Below, piece after piece: positions 6,445 through 12,715 of a stretch of 19,422 nt of DNA (the first letter of the stretch is position 1; each line of letters opens with the position of its first letter). The position numbers were made by a program, and so were the translations under genes. Source of the DNA: CAIPVR01 sp049316905 (lineage in GTDB: Bacteria > Actinomycetota > Acidimicrobiia > Acidimicrobiales > Microtrichaceae); contig JBMOJH010000061.1 in NCBI GenBank assembly GCA_049316905.1, positions 1 through 19,422 on the forward strand, given 5' to 3'. The notes under the pieces were generated by a model. The model was not told the origin of the DNA and made no database searches. It was given only the letters and a program-made list of their open reading frames with translations.

Positions 6445-6845
6445 GTCAGGGTGTCGATCACGCCGTGATCGGCGAGGAACTCGGCCAGCCCGTCGGGGAG
6501 CCGGAGCTCCGGCACCTCCCAGACGGGCACCCAGCGGGCCTCCGCCGCGTCGTCACCGGCCCGGGGCTCCTCACCCGAGAGGACGGTGCACTCGAAGTCG
6601 AGCACCACCCACGGCGGTGCGTCGGCCGTGGCCTCGGCCCAGCCGAGGAGCGGCCCGCACACGCCGTGGAGCCCGGTCTCCTCCTCGAGTTCGCGCACCA
6701 CCGCCTCGGCGACGGTCTCCCCCGCCTCGACACGGCCGCCCGGTAGCGCCCACGTCCCGGCCGCGGGGCCGTGGCCCCGACGGACCATCAGGAGGTCGTT
6801 CCCGCGCCGGCAGACCGCCCCCACGCAGAGCTGCGGGCCGCTCAC
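6441..6845 (-). CDS. NUDIX hydrolase
   Basis: This 134-residue protein is a NUDIX-fold pyrophosphohydrolase that cleaves nucleoside diphosphates linked to another moiety; the substrate is not predictable. The complete NUDIX box Gx5Ex7REUxEExGU occupies residues 37-59 (GGRVEAGETVAEAVV then RELEEETGL), with metal-binding glutamates 52, 55 and 56. Preceding strands LCVGAVCRRGNDLLMVRR and GTWALPGG are standard. The start is GTG at 6845, overlapping the GNAT stop by four bases (GTGA). A much longer open frame runs upstream to 7646, but that part is antisense or out-of-frame to the GNAT and hypothetical genes. It is the last gene of a four-gene operon ended by the 6397-6444 hairpin. Confidence 0.9.
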   Translation of the reverse strand: MSGPQLCVGAVCRRGNDLLMVRRGHGPAAGTWALPGGRVEAGETVAEAVVRELEEETGLHGVCGPLLGWAEATADAPPWVVLDFECTVLSGEEPRAGDDAAEARWVPVWEVPELRLPDGLAEFLADHGVIDTLT

Positions 6846-7384
6846 GTCGGTCCGGAGGGGCCCGCGTCGTTGCCGGGGGCACCGTCCGTGTCGAGGTCGC
6901 GGTGGACGGTGAGGACGCGGGTCACCAGCCCTGCGGACTCGAAGAAGTTCTTGGTGTCGCGGTCGCCGGGCAGCGCTCGGGCATCGATGCCGCGGCAGCC
7001 GTGCTCCCGGGCGTACACCACCAGGGCGTCGATGAGCGCCCGCCCGACGCCGACCTCGCGGGCGGGGGGCTCCACGAACAGCGCCTCGACCACGGCGAGC
7101 GGGGCACCGTCGAGGGCCTCCACCCGGCCGACGCCGTAGCCCACGACGACCTCGCCGATGCAGCCCGCGAGCACGACGTGGTCGGGGGCGCCCAGCGCGG
7201 CCGACCAGCCCTCCTCGGGGTCCCGGTCGGCATGCTCCCGGTCGAGGAGGAGCGCCCCGCCCCTCTGGTCCCGCGTGACCTCCCGGGCCACGGCGCCGAG
7301 GCGGGTGAGGGCGGGCAGGTCGGCAGCGGTCGCCCGGCGGGCCGCCACCTCGGGCTCCGCGTCGCTGACCGGCGGCGGGCTCAT
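6842..7384 (-). CDS. GNAT-family N-acetyltransferase
   Basis: This 180-residue protein has the GNAT fold and probably transfers an acetyl group from acetyl-CoA to an amine of an unidentified acceptor. The acceptor-side strands include AARRATAADLPALTRLGAV. The strand VVEALFVEPPAR is followed by the acetyl-CoA pyrophosphate loop EVGVGRALIDAL (Q/RxxGxG/A type) and a long helix ending AREHGCRG. The C-terminal segment DTKNFFESAGL is the typical last helix-strand. The last 20 residues are Gly/Asp/Pro-rich. Its ATG overlaps the stop of the upstream hypothetical gene (ATGA), and its own stop overlaps the NUDIX start (GTGA), so the three are probably translationally coupled. Confidence 0.88.
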   Translation of the reverse strand: MSPPPVSDAEPEVAARRATAADLPALTRLGAVAREVTRDQRGGALLLDREHADRDPEEGWSAALGAPDHVVLAGCIGEVVVGYGVGRVEALDGAPLAVVEALFVEPPAREVGVGRALIDALVVYAREHGCRGIDARALPGDRDTKNFFESAGLVTRVLTVHRDLDTDGAPGNDAGPSGPT

Positions 7385-7914
7385 GCGTCGAGCAGCTGTG
7401 CCACCCGGCCGAGGATCGTCTGGCGGTTCCGGTGGGCCCGTTCGTACGCCCGCACCGCGGCCAGCTCCTCGGGGTTGAGCGAGGCGAGGCGGGGCACCAC
7501 CTGCGAGGCCGAGAGGGCGTCGTAGTCCGGCACGGCGAGCTCCTCCGCCGTCGGGGCCGCGGCGTCGCCCGGCGCGGCGTCGTCCGGCTGCGTGGCCGAT
7601 TGCTCCGAGGGAGCCGGGCCGTTCGGGTCCGCGGCGCCCGCCTCATCCGCGGTCGGGTCCGCGATCACGCTCAGTACGTCCACCGGGGCCACCTCGTGGG
7701 CCGGGACGGACGCCGGGGCGGGCCGAGGCGCGAGGAAGCCGGCGCAGGGCAGGTTCCCGGCCACGCGGCGGGCCAGTTCCACCTGGCGGCGGGTGCGTCC
7801 GAGCAGGCGGGGCACCGCGGCGATCACCTCACCGGCCACGGCAACCGGGAGACCTAACAGCCCACCGACGACGTGGTCGTCGCTCGCAGGGACTCCGTCG
7901 GCGTCGGTCGTCAT
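7381..7914 (-). CDS. Conserved actinobacterial hypothetical protein
   Basis: This is a 177-residue protein of unknown function. The N-terminal part (about 15-55) has a hydrophobic amphipathic stretch LLGLPVAVAGEVIAAVPRLLG followed by a basic helix, suggesting peripheral membrane or lipid association. Residues 60-125 are a low-complexity Ala/Pro/Asp linker. The last 50 residues (PDYDALSASQVVPRLASLN then PEELAAVRAYERAHRNRQTIL) form a compact helix pair that I recognise as a recurring C-terminal motif in actinobacterial proteins of unknown role; I cannot name the family with certainty. The ATG at 7914 has GGGA about 5 bases upstream. It lies 43 bases after the acidic zinc-ribbon gene and overlaps the GNAT gene by 4 bases, so it belongs to that operon. 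Confidence 0.8.
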   Translation of the reverse strand: MTTDADGVPASDDHVVGGLLGLPVAVAGEVIAAVPRLLGRTRRQVELARRVAGNLPCAGFLAPRPAPASVPAHEVAPVDVLSVIADPTADEAGAADPNGPAPSEQSATQPDDAAPGDAAAPTAEELAVPDYDALSASQVVPRLASLNPEELAAVRAYERAHRNRQTILGRVAQLLDA

Positions 7915-7957
7915 GTTCCCAGCTTGCCCGGTCGCGCCCCGGTCGGGGCAAACCGGC

Positions 7958-8470
7958 TCACCCCCGGCGGGCGGCCTTCTTGAGCAGCTTCTCGACGTGC
8001 TTGATGCCCTCGCAGGGGTCGTAGCCCTCGGGGCAGGTCAGGCTGCCGGAGCGACCGAACTGGCGCGGGTGCACGATCAGGAAGCAGGTGCCGCACGTGA
8101 ACTCGTCCGCGCCCTTGGCCGCCACGCGCTCCTGGGCCTCGGGGCTGCCGTCGTCGACCTCGTCCTCGTCCTCGTCGTCGTCGTCGCCGGCGGCGATGCG
8201 GTCCTTGAGGATCGTGTCAAGGTCGGCCTCGACGTCGTCGGGGTTGAGGTCGTCCTCGTCCTCGTCGTCGTCCTCGGCCCGCTTCGCGCGGGCGGTGGGG
8301 ACGGCGTCCGCGTCCTCCTCGTCGTCCTCGACGGGGTCCACGACCTCGGCCTCGGCATCGAGGTCGTCGCCCGCCACCAGGTCGTCGTCGACGAGCTCCT
8401 CGTCGTCCTCGAGTTCCTCTTCGAGGTCGTCCTCGATCTCTTCGTCCACCAGCTCGTCGTCGTCGCTCAT
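7958..8470 (-). CDS. DUF4193-like acidic zinc-ribbon protein
   Basis: The 170-residue protein is extremely acidic: residues 1-110 are mostly Asp and Glu, broken by a short basic patch ARAKRA and the helix DLDTILKDR. The C-terminal 50 residues carry Cys126, Cys129, Cys146 and Cys153 (CxxC-x16-C-x6-C) in ADEFTCGTCFLIVHPRQFG followed by SGSLTCPEGYDPCEG, then a basic helix HVEKLLKKAARRG. ADEFTCxxCFL is the hallmark of DUF4193, an actinobacterial family of unknown role. Here the second cysteine pair is spaced by six residues rather than two. The acidic N-terminus is longer than in mycobacterial relatives, as far as I recall. It is the first gene of the operon ending with NUDIX. A zinc-binding regulatory or RNA polymerase/ribosome-associated role is speculation. 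Confidence 0.85.
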   Translation of the reverse strand: MSDDDELVDEEIEDDLEEELEDDEELVDDDLVAGDDLDAEAEVVDPVEDDEEDADAVPTARAKRAEDDDEDEDDLNPDDVEADLDTILKDRIAAGDDDDEDEDEVDDGSPEAQERVAAKGADEFTCGTCFLIVHPRQFGRSGSLTCPEGYDPCEGIKHVEKLLKKAARRG

Positions 8471-8520
8471 CGGTCCTCGGGGGCCCCGGTCAGGGGCGGG
8501 AAGGGGCTCAGGTCGGGCGC

Positions 8521-8526
8521 ATCATA
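8521..8526 (-). promoter_or_regulatory. -10 element for the DUF4193-like operon
   Basis: TATGAT on the minus strand (8526 to 8521) is the most consensus-like -10 in the window. It would give a leader of about 43 bases before the ATG at 8470. No clear -35 is seen. Confidence 0.5.
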
Positions 8527-8554
8527 GGCACGCGGACCGCCGATGGCGTGACCT

Positions 8555-8571
8555 CGGCCCGCCGGCGGCCG
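8555..8571 (-). terminator. Possible short hairpin after the ThyX-like gene
   Basis: CGGCC (8555-8559) and GGCCG (8567-8571) form a 5-bp stem with a 7-base loop just after the ThyX-like stop codon. It is short and lacks a T tract, so it is weak as a terminator. It lies upstream of the TATGAT promoter. Confidence 0.25.
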
Positions 8572-8574
8572 GGA

Positions 8575-10203
8575 TCAGGCCCCGGCGCTGGTCCGGCGGG
8601 CCTCGGCCCGCCGCTCCGAGCCCAGTCGCTCGAGGTCCTGCTCGCCCGAGTGGTCGACGAACCGCATCATCTCGGCGATCGTGCGGTGGCCGGCCTGCTC
8701 GGCGATGAGGTCGTGCATCCGCTGGCCCACGGAGCGGTACGAGGGGTGGCCCTGCACCGCCGTCCGGAGCTCGATGAGGTGCATCGCCTCCCGGGCGTTG
8801 AACTGCATGACGTAGCGGATCCGGTAGGCGAGCGCGACGGCGTACGGGGCCCGTTCCGGGTACCGCTCGGCCAGCACGCTCCAGAGGGCGGCGGAGGTCT
8901 CCATCGCCTCGTCGAAGCGGCCCGCGAGGCCGGCCTCGTCGATCGACGGCGGGCGGGTGTACCCGTGCAACGGCGACAGCTCCTGCCATTCCACCGTCAT
9001 CAGGCGGTGCCGCTGCAGGTCCCGGAAGGCGCCGTAGTCCGAGACCACGTCGAAGCGGTAGTCCGTGCGCTCGAGCGCGCGCCCCGGCTTGTGCCGGCGG
9101 TTGGCCCGGTCGCCGACGTAGGCCCGGACGACCGCGAGGCGGTCCTCCACCGACATCGCGCGCACCCGCTCCAGCAGGCGGGTCTCGCTGAGGCCCGTGT
9201 ACGGGTAGAGCATGGCGGCCACGACCTTGACCTCGCCGTCGGGGTCGAAGTCGACGAGCTCCACCTGTGGGGCCGTGGGGCCCTGCACCTCGTCGCCGGA
9301 GAGCAGCTCGTAGGCAGTGGTCTCCATCGCCCGGCGGTTGGTCTCCAGGTAGCGGCTCCAGGCCAGCCCCCGGTCGGGCAGGTCGACCCGCTTCAGGAAG
9401 CTCGGGATCACCTTCCGGAGCTCGGCGAGCATGAGGTCGGCGTAGGCCCGGGCCTCCGGCAGCGGGTGGGACCGCATCCGCAGCAGGAGCGCCTCGAAGC
9501 CCTGACCCGAGCCGTAGATCCCGACGTTGGAGAGGGCGGCGGCGGGCAGGATGCCGCGGGTGGCGTCGAAGGCCTTGGCCCGGATCGCCTGGCGGTACAC
9601 GAAGTCGGAGTCGGCCTCGCTCTTGGGGTGCCGCTCCCGGAAGTGGTCCTGCACGTCGCGGGCGAGGCCGGCGTAGGAGTCGAACAGCCGGTCCATGTCC
9701 CCCACGTAGCGGGCCCCGAGGTTCGAGCCGAGGATCTCGGGGTCGCGGAAGTAGCGGTAGCGCCCGCCGAGGCGCTCGTCGTAGGGGATGTAGCGGGTCG
9801 ACTGTTCGAGGTAGCTCATGAGCCGACCCCACTCGAGCACCTTGGTGAGCAGGTTGGACGCCTGCTCGCAGGCCAGGTGGACCCCACCGAGCTGGGCCAC
9901 GCTGTCGTCGCCGTACTCGAAGAACACCCGGTCGTAGAGGGCCTCGGCCCGCTCGAGCCCGATCGTGGCGTCGATCGTCTCGTCGCCGGTGGTGTCGAGC
10001 TCACCCACGAACTCGTCGAGGAACAGGCGCCGCAGCGACTTGGCCGAACGGCTGTAGCGGGCGAACAGGGCCCCCTTCACCACCTCCGGCAGGTTGACCA
10101 GGGCGAAGACCGGGCCGTCGAGGTTGGTGAAGTACCGCCGCAGCACGGCCTGCTCGTCCTCGGTGAACTGCTCGGCCACGTAGGTGGGCACCGGTGCGCT
10201 CAT
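8575..10203 (-). CDS. Double-domain ThyX-like (FAD-dependent thymidylate synthase-like) protein
   Basis: This 542-residue protein contains two ThyX-like halves; a normal ThyX has about 220-250 residues. First half: FARYSRSAKSLRRLF (47-61), YGDDSVAQLGGVHLACEQAS (97-116), and SYLEQSTRYIPY (130-141), which matches the end of the ThyX substrate motif, but the RHR triad is replaced by EWG. Second half: RHR at 398-400 followed by LMTVEWQELS, with nine rather than seven residues before Ser, and the C-terminal NAREAMHLIELRTAVQGHP, like the ThyX helix bearing the nucleotide-binding Arg. It may therefore bind flavin or dUMP, but canonical dTMP synthesis is doubtful. Similar long ThyX-like proteins of unknown role exist in several phyla. 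The ATG at 10203 is preferred over an upstream GTG extension because of a TAGTCT -10 located 8 bases before it. Confidence 0.85.
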   Translation of the reverse strand: MSAPVPTYVAEQFTEDEQAVLRRYFTNLDGPVFALVNLPEVVKGALFARYSRSAKSLRRLFLDEFVGELDTTGDETIDATIGLERAEALYDRVFFEYGDDSVAQLGGVHLACEQASNLLTKVLEWGRLMSYLEQSTRYIPYDERLGGRYRYFRDPEILGSNLGARYVGDMDRLFDSYAGLARDVQDHFRERHPKSEADSDFVYRQAIRAKAFDATRGILPAAALSNVGIYGSGQGFEALLLRMRSHPLPEARAYADLMLAELRKVIPSFLKRVDLPDRGLAWSRYLETNRRAMETTAYELLSGDEVQGPTAPQVELVDFDPDGEVKVVAAMLYPYTGLSETRLLERVRAMSVEDRLAVVRAYVGDRANRRHKPGRALERTDYRFDVVSDYGAFRDLQRHRLMTVEWQELSPLHGYTRPPSIDEAGLAGRFDEAMETSAALWSVLAERYPERAPYAVALAYRIRYVMQFNAREAMHLIELRTAVQGHPSYRSVGQRMHDLIAEQAGHRTIAEMMRFVDHSGEQDLERLGSERRAEARRTSAGA

Positions 10204-10211
10204 CGGCGCCG

Positions 10212-10217
10212 AGACTA
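10212..10217 (-). promoter_or_regulatory. -10 element of the ThyX-like gene
   Basis: TAGTCT on the minus strand is followed by 8 bases and then the ATG at 10203. It supports an independent, near-leaderless transcript despite the 32-base gap to the M20 gene. Confidence 0.4.
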
Positions 10218-10235
10218 GATGCCGGGCCCGGGGGC

Positions 10236-11426
10236 TCAGGGGATGGCGCCGGCGGGGGGCTCCGTGGCCCCGACGGGCCCGGCTGCCCACCGGTCGATGG
10301 CCGTCCGCGCCATCAGGACGGCCCCGTCGAGCACGGCCCGGTCACCCTCGGGTCCCCGGGCGAATGCCGCGAACTCCGGCGTGTGGATCGAGACGCCGGC
10401 GGGGGCGACCGCGAGCATCGGGTGGATGCTCGGCACCAGATGGCTGACGTTGCCCATGTCGGTGCTGCCCACCACGTCGCCCACCACCGCCGGGTCGAGG
10501 GGCGTGCGGTCCAGGTCGGCGGCGTTGGCCGCCCAGGCCGCCATCAGCCACGGGTCGTCGACCATGTCGGCGTAGGCCGGATCCTTCCAGGTGTGCTCCA
10601 TCGTGCAGCCGGAGGCGGTGGCGCCGCCCTCCAGGCACGAGAGCACGCGCTGCTTGAGCTCGGCGAGCGAGTCGAGGGTGTCGGACCGCACGTACCACTG
10701 CGCCGCGGCCCGCCGGGGCACGATGTTGGGCTTCTCCCCCGCGTCGGTGAAGATCCCGTGCACCCGCTCCCCCGTGCCGATGTGCTGGCGCAGCGCGGCC
10801 ACGTTCACGTAGCCCAGCACGGCGGCGTCGAGCGCGTTGCGGCCCAGCTCGGGGGCCGCCGCGGCGTGCGACGCCCTCCCCTCGTAGGTCACGTTCAGCT
10901 CCTGGATCGCGATCGCCCGCATGGTGGGCAGGTCGCGGTCGGCGGGGTGCACCATCATCGCGGCGTCCACGCCGTCGAAGGCCCCGGCGCGGATGAGGAA
11001 CTCCTTGCCGCCGCCGCCCTCCTCCGCCGGGGTGCCGATGATGCGCACGCGGCCGCCCTGCTCCGCCGCGAGCCCGGCGAGCGCCAGGCCCGCCCCGAGG
11101 CCCGCGGCGGCGATCACGTTGTGGCCGCAGGCGTGGCCGATGTCGGGCAGCGCGTCGTACTCGAGCAGGACCGCCACGCACGGCCCCTCGGAACCGGCCT
11201 CGGCCACGAACGCCGTGGGCAGCCCGTGGGCGTGCGGTGTGGGCGCAAGACCGGCACCTGCGAGCGCCTCGACGAGCAGGTCGTGCGCGTGGTGCTCCTC
11301 GAAGCACAGCTCGGGGTGCTCCCAGATGGAGTGGCTGACCGAGAGGAGCAGCTCGCGGTGGCGCGCCACCAGCTCCTCGGCACGGACCTTCGCCCGCGCG
11401 GATCCGGGGCTGCTCGCCGGGACCAC
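10236..11426 (-). CDS. M20-family metallo-amidohydrolase (ACY1L2/AbgB-like)
   Basis: This 396-residue cytosolic enzyme belongs to the M20 zinc peptidase/aminoacylase family, which hydrolyses amide bonds of N-acyl amino acids or small peptides. Metal-ligand motifs are visible: GHACGHNV (Cys and His), TPAEEGGGGK (catalytic and metal Glu), MVHPADRD (His), and a C-terminal His in VSIHTPEFAAFA. The dimerisation lid corresponds to SHAAAAPELGRNALDAAV. The overall pattern is closest to the M20D/ACY1L2 subgroup (amidohydrolase/p-aminobenzoyl-glutamate hydrolase-like). The start is GTG at 11426, and a slightly later start is possible because the first 12 residues are low complexity. It follows tatA by 17 bases and is probably cotranscribed with it. 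Confidence 0.9.
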   Translation of the reverse strand: MVPASSPGSARAKVRAEELVARHRELLLSVSHSIWEHPELCFEEHHAHDLLVEALAGAGLAPTPHAHGLPTAFVAEAGSEGPCVAVLLEYDALPDIGHACGHNVIAAAGLGAGLALAGLAAEQGGRVRIIGTPAEEGGGGKEFLIRAGAFDGVDAAMMVHPADRDLPTMRAIAIQELNVTYEGRASHAAAAPELGRNALDAAVLGYVNVAALRQHIGTGERVHGIFTDAGEKPNIVPRRAAAQWYVRSDTLDSLAELKQRVLSCLEGGATASGCTMEHTWKDPAYADMVDDPWLMAAWAANAADLDRTPLDPAVVGDVVGSTDMGNVSHLVPSIHPMLAVAPAGVSIHTPEFAAFARGPEGDRAVLDGAVLMARTAIDRWAAGPVGATEPPAGAIP

Positions 11427-11443
11427 GGAGGCGTCCGGAGGAC

Positions 11444-11629
11444 TCAGGCCGAGTCGGAGGCGGAGTCGGTGGCCGGCTTCTTGGCCGGGGTGTCGTCGTC
11501 GTCCTTCATCGACTTCTTCAGCTCCTTCTGGGCCTCACCGAGGCTGCGGGCCAGCTTGGGGAGCTGGGAGCCGCCGAAGAGCACGAGGGCGATGATGACG
11601 ACGATCAACCATTCGTTGCCGCTGAACAC
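11444..11629 (-). CDS. tatA: Sec-independent protein translocase subunit TatA
   Basis: This 61-residue protein is the pore-forming TatA-type subunit that exports folded proteins together with TatC. A single N-terminal membrane helix (WLIVVIIALVLFG) is followed by the hallmark FGG-SQLPKLARSLGEA amphipathic helix. A charged cytoplasmic tail (KELKKSMKDDDD) follows, ending in a Ser/Asp/Ala-rich region. Length is typical for actinobacterial TatA. The start is GTG at 11629: an ATG two bases upstream is out of frame, and a TACAGT -10 sits exactly 6 bases before the GTG. It is about 7 kb from tatC, whereas in mycobacteria tatA, tatC and helY are adjacent. Confidence 0.92.
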   Translation of the reverse strand: MFSGNEWLIVVIIALVLFGGSQLPKLARSLGEAQKELKKSMKDDDDTPAKKPATDSASDSA

Positions 11630-11635
11630 ATGGCC

Positions 11636-11641
11636 ACTGTA
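11636..11641 (-). promoter_or_regulatory. -10 element of tatA, leaderless spacing
   Basis: TACAGT on the minus strand is followed by 6 bases and then the GTG at 11629. This is the same geometry as at mtr and the MDR gene. Confidence 0.5.
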
Positions 11642-11653
11642 GGCCCTCGCGGC

Positions 11654-11674
11654 CCGGAAGCGACACCGCTCCGG
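11654..11674 (-). terminator. Possible hairpin after the MDR oxidoreductase gene
   Basis: CCGG-A-AGCG / CGCT-CCGG arms with an ACAC loop form an 8-bp stem with one bulge, just downstream of the MDR stop and upstream of the tatA -10. It may end the MDR transcript. It also covers the tatA -35 position. Confidence 0.35.
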
Positions 11675-11685
11675 TCACGACCTTC

Positions 11686-12669
11686 CTACGGGTGCTCCAG
11701 CACGACCTTCCCGAGCTGGGCGGCGGTTCGCAGCCGATCGAGGGCTCGCGGGTACTCCGACAGCGGGAGGATCTCGTCGATCACCACCGGGAGCCCGTCG
11801 GCCACGAGGTCGGTGACGTGGTCGAACTCCTCCTGGCTGCCGCAGCTGGCGCCGATCACGTCGAGCTGCTTGAAGAAGAGCCGGGGCAGGTTCAGCTGGA
11901 CCTTGGGGCCCGACGTGCCACCGCACACGCACATGCGGCCGCCGTGCCGAAGGGTGCGGATCGCGTGCTCCCAGGTGGCGGGGCCGATCGAGTCGACCAC
12001 GATGTCGACCGTCACCGGGTACGGCTCCTCGGAGTCGAACGCCCCCTCGGCGCCGAGCTCCAGGGCGCGACGGCGCTTCTCCTCGTCGCGGGAGGTGACG
12101 AAGACGCGGGCCCCGAGGTGCAGCGCCAGCATCATGGCCGCCGTGGCCACGCCACCGCCGATGCCGGTCACGAGCACCGTGTCACCGGCCTGGATCCGGG
12201 CGCGGCGCAGCAACCGCCAGGCCGTCGTGGAGCACACGGGGTAGGCCGCCACCTCGGCCCAGCTGCGCCCGGCGGGCTTGCGGGCCAACTGGTGGGCGGG
12301 CACCACGCAGAACTCGCCGTGGCCGCCCCAGCAGTGCTCCCCGAGGAGCTGCATCGCCGGGTCCAGCACCGAGTCGACACCACGGGTCAGCGCCGCGGCG
12401 GGGACGACCGCAGTGTTGATGACCACCTCGTCGCCGACCTGCCAGTCGGTCACGCCCTCCCCCACGGTCTCGACCACGCCGGCGACGTCGTTGCCGGGCA
12501 CGTGCGGGAAGGCCGGGGGCTTCGGCAGTCCGGTGGTCAGCCACAGGTCCATGTGGTTCAGCGCGGAGGCCTTCACCGCCACGCGTACCTCGCCGGGTCC
12601 CGCGACCGGGTCGGGCACCTCACCGTCGACGTACTGCCCCGGGGACTCGTCCAGATGCCACGCTCGCAT
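11686..12669 (-). CDS. MDR-family alcohol dehydrogenase/quinone oxidoreductase
   Basis: This 327-residue protein is a medium-chain dehydrogenase/reductase using NAD(P)H. The N-terminal GroES-like domain shows VRVAVKASALNHMDLWL and PHVPGNDVAGVVETVGEGV. The Rossmann domain shows AYPVCSTTAWRLL, then DTVLVTGIGGGVATAAM and the second-strand residues FVTSRDEEKRRRA, suggesting NADP preference. The Glu of the zinc-ADH GHExxG signature is replaced (GNDVAG), and I see no four-cysteine structural zinc lobe. A zinc-independent quinone- or enoyl-reductase-like activity is therefore more likely than a classical alcohol dehydrogenase. The ATG at 12669 lies 6 bases after a TACGCT -10, so it is transcribed independently of ctaG, which ends 46 bases upstream. 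Confidence 0.9.
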   Translation of the reverse strand: MRAWHLDESPGQYVDGEVPDPVAGPGEVRVAVKASALNHMDLWLTTGLPKPPAFPHVPGNDVAGVVETVGEGVTDWQVGDEVVINTAVVPAAALTRGVDSVLDPAMQLLGEHCWGGHGEFCVVPAHQLARKPAGRSWAEVAAYPVCSTTAWRLLRRARIQAGDTVLVTGIGGGVATAAMMLALHLGARVFVTSRDEEKRRRALELGAEGAFDSEEPYPVTVDIVVDSIGPATWEHAIRTLRHGGRMCVCGGTSGPKVQLNLPRLFFKQLDVIGASCGSQEEFDHVTDLVADGLPVVIDEILPLSEYPRALDRLRTAAQLGKVVLEHP

Positions 12670-12675
12670 CCGCCG

Positions 12676-12681
12676 AGCGTA
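12676..12681 (-). promoter_or_regulatory. -10 element of the MDR gene, leaderless spacing
   Basis: TACGCT on the minus strand is followed by 6 bases and then the ATG at 12669. Both hexamer and spacing are identical to those at mtr. Confidence 0.5.
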
Positions 12682-12715
12682 ACGGTGCGCCGCCCGGGAA
12701 CGGCCGGCGCGGGAC

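Noticed and set aside
6846..7646. N-terminal extension of the NUDIX frame to 7646
   Set aside because: The extension overlaps the GNAT and hypothetical genes out of frame and is Arg/Pro low complexity; the GTGA overlap at 6845 gives a natural start.
7926..7950. Small hairpin GCCCC-GGTC-GGGGC between the zinc-ribbon gene and the next gene
   Set aside because: It has only a 5-bp stem and no tract, and the 43-base gap inside an apparent operon argues against a true terminator.
8150..8470. Trinucleotide (GTC/CTC) microsatellite as a mobile or regulatory repeat
   Set aside because: It is fully explained by Asp/Glu codons of the acidic N-terminus of the DUF4193-like protein.
8548..10218. 556-codon plus-strand open frame
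   Set aside because: It is antisense to the ThyX-like gene, which has clear family motifs; the composition (Val/Gly/His/Arg-rich) is typical of an antisense shadow.
10194..11642. 482-codon plus-strand open frame
   Set aside because: It is antisense to the M20 hydrolase and tatA, with no domain signal.
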